A DNA stretch of 24,868 nucleotides from an uncultured Bacillota bacterium (GTDB lineage: Bacteria; Bacillota; Clostridia; Lachnospirales; Lachnospiraceae), in assembly GCA_905200905.1 (NCBI GenBank), contig CAJKMA010000035.1, forward strand, positions 1 to 24,868, written 5' to 3'. The position numbers and the translations under genes are program-made. The notes beneath the pieces are model-generated. The model had not been told where the DNA came from. It did not search any database and worked only from the letters and a program-made list of their open reading frames with translations. Positions within the stretch are counted from its first letter, which is position 1; each line of letters opens with the position of its first letter. Positions 1 to 6,686 of the stretch are shown here, one piece after another.

Positions 1-45
1 ACCTTGCCAAGGTCGAGGCCGCGGGTTCGAGTCCCGTCTCGCGCT
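1..45 (+). tRNA. tRNA-Gly(GCC), 3' part only
   Basis: The window opens inside a tRNA. The anticodon loop TTGCCAA (4-10) puts GCC at 6-8. It is closed by ACC/GGT and followed by a 5-nt variable loop (16-20), a T-arm GCGGG-TTCGAGT-CCCGT (21-37), the 3' acceptor strand (38-44) and discriminator T45. A GCC anticodon with a U discriminator fits bacterial glycine tRNA. CCA is not encoded, so it must be added after transcription. The D-arm and 5' acceptor strand lie outside the window. Confidence 0.93.
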
Positions 46-74
46 TTTTTTATTTCTAAAATGCGTTACGTCAC

Positions 75-127
75 AAAAAACTTGGCATACAGAATCTTTC
101 CTTTTATGATTCTGTATGCCGTTTTTT
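75..127. terminator. Bidirectional intrinsic terminator
   Basis: A perfect 13-bp stem (84-96 with 108-120) encloses an 11-nt loop. Six T follow it on the plus strand (122-127) and six A precede it (75-80), giving a U-tract on either strand. It can end the tRNA-Gly transcript from the left and the CcdA-thioredoxin transcript from the right. Confidence 0.93.
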
Positions 128-169
128 CACGAAACTTCTTTTATGTCCAGCCCCATAAATCCTTCCCTA

Positions 170-1438
170 TTATCTCTTTCCTTCCATGGTCTGTTGTATA
201 ATGCTTCGCATGGTTTCCTCACTTAACTGTCCTGTGGCATAGCCAAATAAATTTCCATCCCTGTCTATCATAAAAGTGGTTGGAAAGGAAGAAATTCCAT
301 AGGTCTGGAAGAGTTCTGCATCTGTGTCCATAAGTACTGGATAAGTATATCCATTTTCTTCCAGAAATGTCTTGATTCCATCCTCTGATTTCTCTTTCCC
401 AAGATTGGGAGCAGCCACACCAAGGATAATCAGGGCATCTTCTCCCTCCTGGTCAAATTCTTCATAAAGCTTCTGAATATCCGGCATTTCTGCACGACAA
501 GGTGGACACCAGGTACCCCAGAAATTCAAAAAAATAGTTTTTCCCTTGTACTGAGACAGGGTATGTGTATTTCCATACTGGTCCATAAGACTAAAATCCA
601 CTGCTGGAGTAAGTTTTTCTCCTTCTGAGTCATCTTCCTTCTCTTGAGAAATAGCAGAAGCTTCTGTTCCTCCTTCCTCTGTCTGTTCTGCCACATTGGA
701 TTCCTGCTCTGTTCCCCCCAGAGAGGCAGAAGTGCCATTGAGCTTTCCTGTAAGCATAAGCACACCCATGATAATCATAAGGATCCCTCCGATTTTCACA
801 GTGTACTGCACCACCTTCATATGATTTTTAAAAAATTCCAGAAGCGTGGTGGTAAAAAGCCCTACTGCCAGAAACGGAAGAACAAATCCCACTGTATATA
901 CTCCTATGAGAGCAAAGGCAACTGCTTTTGAACCGGCAGATGCTGTCATAAGCAGCACGCTTGCCAATGCTGGACCAACACAAGGTGTCCAGGCAAAGCT
1001 AAAGGTAAATCCCATAATCAATGCTGTTACCGGAGACATTGCCAGTAGATCCAGCCTAAGAGGTAACCTTCTCTCTTTCCCCAGAAAATAACTTTTTCCG
1101 AGAAATCCCAATTGGTACAATCCAAAAATAATAACCAGCACCCCTCCAATTCTAGCAAACCAAATCTGATTATCCTTCAAAAAAGTCCCAACAGCAGAAA
1201 AACCAAGTCCAAGCAGGAAAAAAGCAAAACTTACACCTAAAACAAAACACAAGGTATGAATCATAACCTTACTCCGCTGAAAATGAATCTTCCCATCCTC
1301 CCCTATTTTTCCTGTGCCTCCAGAAAGATACCCAATATAAATGGGAATGAGCGGTAAAACACAGGGCGAAAAGAAACTAAGAAGTCCCTGAAAAAATACC
1401 GTAAGAACAGAGACACTAACATCCAATGAAAATCCCAT
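170..1438 (-). CDS. CcdA/DsbD-type membrane protein fused to TlpA-like thioredoxin
   Basis: A predicted thiol-disulfide electron carrier of 422 residues. Residues 1-230 form a CcdA-like membrane domain with about six hydrophobic segments and the two family motifs SPCVLPLIP (Cys26) and TPCVGPAL (Cys153), the cysteines that pass electrons across the membrane. An acidic, Ser/Thr/Glu-rich linker (about 235-278) leads to a TlpA/ResA-like thioredoxin domain (about 280-418) with the active site WCPPC (310-314) and the cis-proline loop SFPTTF (Pro386). The expected role is to take reducing power from cytoplasmic thioredoxin to the cell surface, with donor and acceptor in one chain. These are usually separate proteins. 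No cytochrome c gene is nearby, so surface disulfide or methionine sulfoxide repair is a more likely job than cytochrome maturation (inference). AAGGAG lies 8 nt before the ATG. Confidence 0.92.
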   Translation of the reverse strand: MGFSLDVSVSVLTVFFQGLLSFFSPCVLPLIPIYIGYLSGGTGKIGEDGKIHFQRSKVMIHTLCFVLGVSFAFFLLGLGFSAVGTFLKDNQIWFARIGGVLVIIFGLYQLGFLGKSYFLGKERRLPLRLDLLAMSPVTALIMGFTFSFAWTPCVGPALASVLLMTASAGSKAVAFALIGVYTVGFVLPFLAVGLFTTTLLEFFKNHMKVVQYTVKIGGILMIIMGVLMLTGKLNGTSASLGGTEQESNVAEQTEEGGTEASAISQEKEDDSEGEKLTPAVDFSLMDQYGNTHTLSQYKGKTIFLNFWGTWCPPCRAEMPDIQKLYEEFDQEGEDALIILGVAAPNLGKEKSEDGIKTFLEENGYTYPVLMDTDAELFQTYGISSFPTTFMIDRDGNLFGYATGQLSEETMRSIIQQTMEGKR

Positions 1439-1464
1439 AGATCATTCTCCTTTTAAATATAAAA

Positions 1465-1517
1465 ATGAAGCTGTGCATAAAACTATATAAAAAATACATT
1501 TCATGCTGCAGCTTCAT
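1465..1517 (-). terminator. Stem-loop between the NifX/MinD operon and the CcdA gene
   Basis: ATGAAGCTG (1465-1473) pairs with CAGCTTCAT (1509-1517), and GCAT/ATGC can extend the stem past a small bulge. On the minus strand the stem is followed by a T-rich stretch. It probably ends the upstream five-gene operon. Because a promoter lies just upstream, it would also sit in the leader of the CcdA-thioredoxin mRNA and could act as an attenuator. The U-tract is interrupted, so strength is uncertain. Confidence 0.5.
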
Positions 1518-1519
1518 TA

Positions 1520-1549
1520 ATTATATACTATTTTAGTCTAATTTTGCAA
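1520..1549 (-). promoter_or_regulatory. Sigma-A-like promoter of the CcdA-thioredoxin gene
   Basis: Read on the minus strand, TTGCAA (1544-1549) and TATAAT (1520-1525) are separated by 18 bp. Transcription would start near 1513, inside the inverted repeat at 1465-1517, which would then form the first part of the leader. Confidence 0.6.
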
Positions 1550-1567
1550 TCTTATTCTTATTTTCCT

Positions 1568-1924
1568 TTATTCACCACACTCATTAGCATGTTGATGTTC
1601 ATGACAAATAGAACCTGTAGATACCAATTCTCCTTTTAAATAAGCTTCTACTGCTTCTCTGGCATCTCCACTGGCTCCTACAATTACCTCTACACCTCGT
1701 TCATTAAAAATATCTACGGCACCACCGCCCATTCCTCCAGAAATAATCACTTCCGCATTTCTATCTGCCAAAAAATTCGGCAGAAATCCTGGACGATGTC
1801 CTGGGTTTGGCACACTCTCTTCAGAAACAATTTTATTTTCCTCTGTGTCAAAGAAAATAAAATTTTCACAATGTCCAAAATGACCTGCAACCTCTTTTCC
1901 CATAGCAGCAACTACAATCTTCAT
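1568..1924 (-). CDS. NifX/NifB-type iron-molybdenum cofactor-binding protein with His/Cys tail
   Basis: A 118-residue protein of the dinitrogenase iron-molybdenum cofactor family (NifX, NifY, NifB C-terminus and the Desulfovibrio orange protein). The beta-alpha fold begins MKIVVAA and carries GHFGHCENF (15-23) and the glycine-rich IISGGMGGGAVD (60-71). The C-terminus adds a possible metal-binding tail, Cys107-His108, His110, His112, Cys116. No nitrogenase gene is present, so the family name should not be read as nitrogen fixation. It is the last gene of the operon, 17 bp after the MinD-type gene. AAAGGAG lies before the ATG. The likely role is to bind or carry a metal-sulfur cluster for the two ferredoxin-ATPases; the metal cannot be told from sequence. 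Confidence 0.88.
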   Translation of the reverse strand: MKIVVAAMGKEVAGHFGHCENFIFFDTEENKIVSEESVPNPGHRPGFLPNFLADRNAEVIISGGMGGGAVDIFNERGVEVIVGASGDAREAVEAYLKGELVSTGSICHEHQHANECGE

Positions 1925-1941
1925 AATTCTTATCTCCTTTA

Positions 1942-2805
1942 TTATATATTTAATTCTTCTCTAACGACTTCATAAATTTGCAGTAATGCTGTCCGAGCTC
2001 TGCATTCTAGCCGAGCTACAGACTGTCCTGCATTTATGGCAGCTGAAACAGTCTTATCATATGGAATTTTTCCAACAAAAGACAGTCCCTGTTCTTTGCA
2101 ATAGGCTTCTATCTCTCTTGTTTTCTCTGGATTCGTATCCCATTTATTCACACAGACAGCAATTCTCATCTGGAAGCTTCCAGCAGTCTCCACCAGCCTC
2201 TGTAAATCACTTTTTCCAGAAACCGAAGGTTCCGCTACAATGAGAATCAAGTCCATGCCACTCATAGAAGCAATAACTGGACAACCAATTCCTGGTGAGC
2301 CATCAATAATGGCAAGCTCTGCATCAGAAGCTACTTTTAACATATTTTTTTTCACTTCTGTAACCAATTTTCCAGAATTGCCCCTGCCCATTTTCAACAT
2401 AGCAGTGGAAAATACTTGTTCTCCCTCATACAAAAACAACTCTCCTGCTACATCTTCTTTCATGGTAATGGCATGCGTTGGACATACATAGGCACAAACT
2501 CCACAACCTTCACAGGCATATTCCCAGATTTCATACTCCTCTTTGCTGAAACGAATTGCATCAAATCGGCAAGCCTTCTGACAGGCGCCGCAGTTTATAC
2601 AAAGCTCCTGGTCAAGATAAGCCTTTTCTCCTCCAAAAAATACTGTGTGTTGCGGTTCTTCCCTTCTATTCAGAATCAAATGTAAATTAGGCGCATCCAC
2701 ATCACAGTCTGCAACAGCGCGTGCCTTGGAAAATTCTACAAAAGCAGAAGATACCGTGGTTTTCCCTGTACCACCTTTTCCACTTAACACCAGTAAACGC
2801 TTCAC
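1942..2805 (-). CDS. MinD-family ATPase with inserted 2[4Fe-4S] ferredoxin domain (second copy)
   Basis: A P-loop ATPase of the MinD/Mrp superfamily, COG1149 type, 287 residues from the GTG start chosen here. The deviant Walker A is KGGTGKT (about 10-16). Two ferredoxin clusters are inserted: Cys69/72/75/79 and Cys98/101/104/108, each CxxCxxCxxxC. A Walker-B-like IIDGSPG follows near 167. An ATG two codons upstream (2811) is only 3 nt from AGGAGG. The GTG at 2805 has 9-nt spacing and forms a GTGA stop-start overlap with the upstream gene, giving the usual MKRLLVLSGKGG start. Such proteins probably couple ATP hydrolysis to Fe-S electron transfer or cluster delivery to NifX-like partners. It is translationally coupled to its paralogue. 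Confidence 0.92.
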   Translation of the reverse strand: MKRLLVLSGKGGTGKTTVSSAFVEFSKARAVADCDVDAPNLHLILNRREEPQHTVFFGGEKAYLDQELCINCGACQKACRFDAIRFSKEEYEIWEYACEGCGVCAYVCPTHAITMKEDVAGELFLYEGEQVFSTAMLKMGRGNSGKLVTEVKKNMLKVASDAELAIIDGSPGIGCPVIASMSGMDLILIVAEPSVSGKSDLQRLVETAGSFQMRIAVCVNKWDTNPEKTREIEAYCKEQGLSFVGKIPYDKTVSAAINAGQSVARLECRARTALLQIYEVVREELNI

Positions 2806-3638
2806 AAACATGCACCTCCTATATCACGCAGCAATTCTTGAAATTCTATTCGGTATTCTGGCAGCTTTTCCACAAGAATTTCTCCAGTTGAAACACAAGA
2901 AGCAATACGTTCATCATAGGGAAGCCGTAAGAGTATGGGAAGTCCTTTGTCTTCGCAATACTTCTCCAATGGTTGATAGGGTTCTTCGTATTTATTGATT
3001 ACCACGCCACACGGTTTTCCCAGAAGCACTGCTAATTCATGAACCATAGTAAAATTATGAAATCCAAAGGCCGTAGGCTCTGCCACCAATAAACAATAAT
3101 CCACATCTGTAATACTTTCCATGACGGAGCAGGCACTCCCTGGTGGACAATCTACGATAATCGTTTTCTCTTTATCTCCAGCTTCCTCTAATACTTGGTG
3201 AATCACTGGAACTGCGGAAGCCTCTCCTAAATTTAAGGTTCCGGTAACCACCTGCACCTGATTGTGAAAACCAATATCCACCTTACCTATGGGACGTTTT
3301 TTCTCTACTACAGCCTGATTCTGGCAAACGAGAGCACATCCTCCACAAGCATGACAAGCTTCTTGAAATACTTTCGGCATTCCTTTTATAAAAAGTAAGG
3401 CATGAAATCTACAAAAATCCACACATGCCCTGCATCCAGTACATTTCTCTTTCACAAAGTCTGGTATTCCCGTATAAACCTGCCTACTTTGCATCGTTTG
3501 AGATTTAAAAAACAAATTTCCATTGGGTTCTTCTACATCACAGTCCATATATACTGCATCTTCTGCAGAGACTGCTAAATTAACGGCAGTTAATGTTTTA
3601 CCTGCTCCACCTTTTCCGCTTAGCACTGCAATTTTCAT
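2802..3638 (-). CDS. MinD-family ATPase with inserted 2[4Fe-4S] ferredoxin domain (first copy)
   Basis: A 278-residue paralogue of the next gene. The Walker A is KGGAGKT (about 9-15), followed by ferredoxin motifs Cys66/69/72/76 and Cys95/98/101/105. A Walker-B-like IIVDCPPG lies at about 160-167. Its start overlaps the stop of the upstream NifX-like gene by 4 nt (ATGA), and its stop overlaps the GTG start of the downstream paralogue by 4 nt. The two copies are clearly divergent, so they may form a heterodimer, as MinD-type ATPases usually dimerise around ATP (inference). Tandem ferredoxin-MinD genes beside NifX-like genes are known from the Orp clusters of Desulfovibrio. Confidence 0.92.
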   Translation of the reverse strand: MKIAVLSGKGGAGKTLTAVNLAVSAEDAVYMDCDVEEPNGNLFFKSQTMQSRQVYTGIPDFVKEKCTGCRACVDFCRFHALLFIKGMPKVFQEACHACGGCALVCQNQAVVEKKRPIGKVDIGFHNQVQVVTGTLNLGEASAVPVIHQVLEEAGDKEKTIIVDCPPGSACSVMESITDVDYCLLVAEPTAFGFHNFTMVHELAVLLGKPCGVVINKYEEPYQPLEKYCEDKGLPILLRLPYDERIASCVSTGEILVEKLPEYRIEFQELLRDIGGACL

Positions 3639-3991
3639 TGTATACCCTCATATCCTCCATGAAAATGCTCCAGTATGGCAAGTTTTCCTTCTTTCCAGGC
3701 CGTAAGATTCTGCTGCACATTCGTGCCCTCTGCCTTATAAATCTGAACTTCTCCTGCCTGAAGCACTTCTGCTGAATTTTTCCCACATCTGGCTGTAATC
3801 AACACATCAGCTTCACAATCTAAGACAAACTGAGCTGCTTGTAATCCTGCCCCACCCTGAGCCTGTGCAGCTGGATTTTCTTCTACCTTTTTCTCTCCGG
3901 TTTCTATATCATACACCCCAAAATATGGAGTCCTACCAAATACAGGGCATAAAACATCTTTCTCTTCGTCTAAAGGCATTACAATCCTCAT
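3635..3991 (-). CDS. NifX-like cofactor-binding protein (first copy)
   Basis: A 118-residue member of the same NifX/NifB family as the last gene of the operon, but divergent: CPVFGRTPYFGVYD (15-28) takes the place of the GHFGHCENF segment, AQGGAGLQAAQ (44-54) follows, and there is no Cys-rich tail, only EHFHGGYE near the end. Cys15, Cys59 and Cys69 are the only cysteines. It starts 6 bp after the DUF134 gene, whose last codons contain its AGGAGG. The distinct copies at each end of one operon suggest different tasks, such as cluster scaffold and carrier, but the sequence does not decide this. Confidence 0.85.
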   Translation of the reverse strand: MRIVMPLDEEKDVLCPVFGRTPYFGVYDIETGEKKVEENPAAQAQGGAGLQAAQFVLDCEADVLITARCGKNSAEVLQAGEVQIYKAEGTNVQQNLTAWKEGKLAILEHFHGGYEGIQ

Positions 3992-3997
3992 GTTCTC

Positions 3998-4372
3998 TTA
4001 TTCCTCCTGTTTCTTCTCCTGCGGGTGCCCCAGCAGACTTAATTTCTTACATCCACAACATCTGCAATGTTGTTTTCTTCCATCGCATACCTGGTAATTT
4101 CCTCCTTCAATGCGGATTGGAATACCATCTACAATGGCTGTGGCAAGTTTCCTCCTGGCACATGTGTAAATTTGCTGAACCGTTGTTCGTGCAACCTGCA
4201 TAGATGCGCTGCACTCTTCCTGAGAAAACCCCTCTCGGTCAATCAAACGGATGGTCTCATATTCATCTATAGTAAGAATCACCGCTTTGGTATTTTTTCC
4301 TACCTCTCCTGGTGCAAATCCCTGTATTGTTGGAAGATTACATACTTTTCTACATTTGGTTGGCCTTGGCAT
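3998..4372 (-). CDS. DUF134 family predicted DNA-binding protein, Cys-rich
   Basis: A 124-residue protein of the DUF134/COG1342 family, which has a sigma-70 region-4-like helix-turn-helix (here about 48-83, FSQEECSASMQVARTTVQQI). The start at 4372 gives the family's usual MPRP N-terminus and has GGAGGT 6 nt upstream. A longer frame from 4402 only adds glycines encoded by that ribosome binding site. Nine cysteines are present: Cys7 and Cys11 near the N-terminus, Cys54 and Cys71 in or beside the HTH, and a cluster at 96, 103, 105, 106 and 108. A metal or Fe-S cluster is plausible. It is the first gene of the operon and probably its own regulator, given the inverted repeat at its promoter (inference). 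Confidence 0.88.
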   Translation of the reverse strand: MPRPTKCRKVCNLPTIQGFAPGEVGKNTKAVILTIDEYETIRLIDREGFSQEECSASMQVARTTVQQIYTCARRKLATAIVDGIPIRIEGGNYQVCDGRKQHCRCCGCKKLSLLGHPQEKKQEE

Positions 4373-4389
4373 ACCTCCACCTCCATTTC

Positions 4390-4437
4390 TGACATATGCC
4401 ATTTACTTGCATTATAGCACTTTTCTGTCATATGTCA
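4390..4437 (-). promoter_or_regulatory. Inverted repeat flanking the DUF134 operon promoter (candidate operator)
   Basis: The 9-bp word TGACATATG (4390-4398) recurs as its exact reverse complement CATATGTCA (4429-4437), with 30 bp between. One arm overlaps the -35 box and the other lies just past the expected start point. A repressor bound to both arms would bracket the core promoter. Confidence 0.55.
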
Positions 4438-4438
4438 A
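4411..4438 (-). promoter_or_regulatory. Consensus sigma-A promoter of the DUF134-NifX-MinD operon
   Basis: On the minus strand TTGACA (4433-4438) and TATAAT (4411-4416), both perfect, are 16 bp apart. The start point would be near 4404, giving a leader of about 30 nt before the ATG at 4372. Confidence 0.85.
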
Positions 4439-4448
4439 TAACTCTCAT

Positions 4449-4490
4449 AAAAAAACACCTCCCGAAATGGTTTCTATACACCACGGGAGG
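4449..4490 (-). terminator. Intrinsic terminator of asnA
   Basis: CCTCCCG (4458-4464) pairs with CGGGAGG (4484-4490), with partial pairing further in. On the minus strand the stem is followed shortly by seven T (4449-4455). It sits 10 bp past the asnA stop and directly before the DUF134 operon promoter. Confidence 0.9.
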
Positions 4491-4500
4491 ATATTTCTCT

Positions 4501-5508
4501 TTATAATAAATCAATTCCTGCTTTTTTGCAGGCTTCCAAGGTCTCTTCATCCCAGATAGATGCCTGGACCTCTCCTACATGGGCTTTTTTCAAAAGCAGC
4601 ATACAAATCCTGGACTGGCCAATACCTCCGCCAATGGTAAGCGGCAGCTTGCCTTCCAGAAGCATTTTATGGAAAGGCAGATTTCTGCGGTCATCACATC
4701 CAGCTTTACGAAGCTGCTCATCCAAAGACTTCTCATCCACACGGATTCCCATGGAAGAAATCTCCACAGCACATTCCAGAGGTTCATGCCAGAACAAAAT
4801 ATCACAATTTAGCTTCCAGTCATCATAGTCCGGAGCACGTCCATCATGTTTCTGTCCAGATGCCAGCACATCTCCAATTTGCATAATACAAACTGTTTTA
4901 TGTTCCTTGGTATAGATATTTTCCCGTTCCTTTGGAGTGAAATCTGGATAAAAATTCTCCAATTCCTGAGAAGTAATAAACGCCACCTCTCGGCAAAGTT
5001 CTGTGTCCAACTGCTCATATTCATATTTTAATTCATCCAGAGCATTGCAGATAGCTCCCACAATACGGTTTACCACAGATTTCAGATACTCCAGATTTCT
5101 CTCTTCTCTGGTAATAATTTTTTCCCAGTCCCACTGATCCACATAAACAGAATGGAGATTATCCAGTTCTTCATCTCTACGAATGGCATTCATATCTGTA
5201 AGAAGTCCCTTTCCTACAAAAAAATCATATCTGTGCAAAGCCATACGTTTCCATTTTGCCAAAGAGTGCACCACCTGACCATTGGTTCCAGCATCTGGAA
5301 TGTCAAATGTAACAGCCCGCTCCACCCCGTTCAAGTCATCATTTAAACCAGAGGCCGGATCTACAAATAAAGGTGCTGTCACACGTTTCAATTTTAATGC
5401 CATGCACAGCTTTTTTTCCATGAGATGCTTAATTGTACCGATTGCCTCCTGTGTTTCATAGCGATTGAGACAAGAATGATACTGCTTTGGTATAATTACC
5501 TTTCCCAT
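4501..5508 (-). CDS. asnA: Aspartate-ammonia ligase (asparagine synthetase A)
   Basis: This 335-residue protein matches AsnA in full length (E. coli AsnA is 330). It makes asparagine from aspartate, ammonia and ATP in the cytoplasm, using a class II aminoacyl-tRNA synthetase-like fold. Recognisable segments are PLFVDPASGLNDDLNGVER (46-64), HSLAKWKR (81-88), the DQWDWEK region (124-130), AVEISSMGIRVD (247-258) and the nucleotide-binding motif TIGGGIGQSR (291-300). AAAGGAGGAG lies just before the ATG. It has its own promoter and terminator, so it is a single-gene unit; weak read-through from the dehydrogenase gene upstream is possible because no clear terminator separates them. Confidence 0.97.
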   Translation of the reverse strand: MGKVIIPKQYHSCLNRYETQEAIGTIKHLMEKKLCMALKLKRVTAPLFVDPASGLNDDLNGVERAVTFDIPDAGTNGQVVHSLAKWKRMALHRYDFFVGKGLLTDMNAIRRDEELDNLHSVYVDQWDWEKIITREERNLEYLKSVVNRIVGAICNALDELKYEYEQLDTELCREVAFITSQELENFYPDFTPKERENIYTKEHKTVCIMQIGDVLASGQKHDGRAPDYDDWKLNCDILFWHEPLECAVEISSMGIRVDEKSLDEQLRKAGCDDRRNLPFHKMLLEGKLPLTIGGGIGQSRICMLLLKKAHVGEVQASIWDEETLEACKKAGIDLL

Positions 5509-5554
5509 TACTTCTCCTCCTTTAGAACTTTAACCACTTAAAATCTTGTGTTCT

Positions 5555-5583
5555 ATTGTATTACAAAACCTCTGGTCTGTAAA
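5555..5583 (-). promoter_or_regulatory. Sigma-A-like promoter of asnA
   Basis: On the minus strand TTTACA (5578-5583) and TACAAT (5555-5560) are 17 bp apart. The leader would be only about 40 nt, too short for a T-box. Confidence 0.7.
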
Positions 5584-5601
5584 CCTAAAATTAAAAAGGA
5601 T

Positions 5602-6648
5602 TTATCCTATTTTAATGACACCTTTCACAATATCTGCCTTATTTTCTACACAGGCATCTAATGCATGCTGAATATCATCCAGCTCAAAATAATCGGTTAC
5701 AATATCTTTAATAGCAATTTTTCCTGCTGCTACCGCTTCAATGGCCATAGGATAAATATTCCGGTAACGGAATACAGTCTTAAAGGTTAATTCTTTGTCC
5801 AGCGCCATTCCTATTGGAAGTGTCATCTCACCGGATGCACTGTAACCTACAAACACAATGGTAGCTCCTTTTTTAGCAGCCTTAATCTGCTGAGAAGCCG
5901 TAATCTGTGAACCAGCAGTTTCAATCCCCAGGTCAAAGCCTTTTCCATCTGTAAGCTCTAAGATTCTTGCAACTGTATCTTCTTCTTTTCCGTTAATCAC
6001 CGCATCTGCACCTAATTCCAATGCTTTCTGGAGACGTTTTTCCATAACATCTACAACAATCACTTTGGAAATGCCCATGGCTTTTAAAGAAAGCAGGGAA
6101 ACCAGACCAATGCAGCCAGCTCCTGTTACCACTGCTGTCTGTCCCAGATGTGCGCCACCCTGATTTGCTGCATGCATACCAACAGCAAGAGGCTCAATCA
6201 ATGCCCCTTCCATGGTGCTTACATTCTCTGGAAGTTTAAAACAAAGTCCTGCTTCATGTGCTACATATTCTTGAAATACCCCATCTACTGGCGGTGTAGC
6301 AAAGAAAATTACATCCTTACACAGATTATATTTTCCCTGCTTACAAAATTCACAGGTTCCGCAGGTTTTTCCTGGTTCCATTGCCACCCTGTCTCCTACC
6401 TTGAGATTTTTTACATTGGCTCCCACTTCCACTACCGTACCGCCGGCTTCATGGCCCAGCACAAAGGGATATTCCACCACAAAATCTCCGATTCTGCCGG
6501 ATTCAAAATAATGGAGGTCTGAGCCACAGATTCCTACATATTCCACCTTTACCAGTACCTCATTTTCCTTTGGTACCGGAACAGGTCTTTCCTGAATCTC
6601 CACTTTTTTCAGTTCTGTCATAACAGCGGTTTTCATCATTTTATCCAT
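5602..6648 (-). CDS. Zinc-dependent medium-chain polyol/alcohol dehydrogenase
   Basis: A 348-residue medium-chain dehydrogenase of the sorbitol/xylitol (L-iditol 2-dehydrogenase) type. The catalytic zinc ligands are visible: Cys41 in GICGSDLHYFESG, His66-Glu67 in LGHEAGG, and Glu152 in IEPLAVGMHA. The structural zinc set is Cys96, Cys99, Cys102 and Cys110. The Rossmann motif GAGCIG (176-181) and the acidic residue Asp200 after beta-2 point to NAD rather than NADP. GAGGA lies 8 nt before the ATG. It is the last gene of the aldouronate operon, 38 bp after GH115, so it may act on a sugar or polyol freed from xylan, such as xylitol/xylulose or a uronate derivative. The exact substrate cannot be read from the sequence. 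Confidence 0.88.
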   Translation of the reverse strand: MDKMMKTAVMTELKKVEIQERPVPVPKENEVLVKVEYVGICGSDLHYFESGRIGDFVVEYPFVLGHEAGGTVVEVGANVKNLKVGDRVAMEPGKTCGTCEFCKQGKYNLCKDVIFFATPPVDGVFQEYVAHEAGLCFKLPENVSTMEGALIEPLAVGMHAANQGGAHLGQTAVVTGAGCIGLVSLLSLKAMGISKVIVVDVMEKRLQKALELGADAVINGKEEDTVARILELTDGKGFDLGIETAGSQITASQQIKAAKKGATIVFVGYSASGEMTLPIGMALDKELTFKTVFRYRNIYPMAIEAVAAGKIAIKDIVTDYFELDDIQHALDACVENKADIVKGVIKIG

Positions 6649-6686
6649 TTCTTTGTCCTCGCTTTCTATTTCCTGTTTCTAGGTAT

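Noticed and set aside
4..201. A 65-codon plus-strand frame at the left edge
   Set aside because: It overlaps the tRNA-Gly and the bidirectional terminator and has no ribosome binding site.
644..1091. Overlapping plus-strand frames within the CcdA-thioredoxin gene
   Set aside because: They are shadows of a well-supported gene, without ribosome binding sites or recognisable domains.
1568..4372. Nitrogen fixation cluster
   Set aside because: The NifX-like proteins belong to a broad cofactor-binding family; no nifH, nifD, nifK or radical-SAM nifB domain is present.
4373..4402. Ten-residue N-terminal extension of the DUF134 protein
   Set aside because: The extra glycines are encoded by the ribosome binding site GGAGGTGGAGGT itself, and the family begins with MPRP.
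5509..5601. T-box riboswitch in front of asnA
   Set aside because: The inferred leader is only about 40 nt and no T-box sequence or specifier stem is visible.
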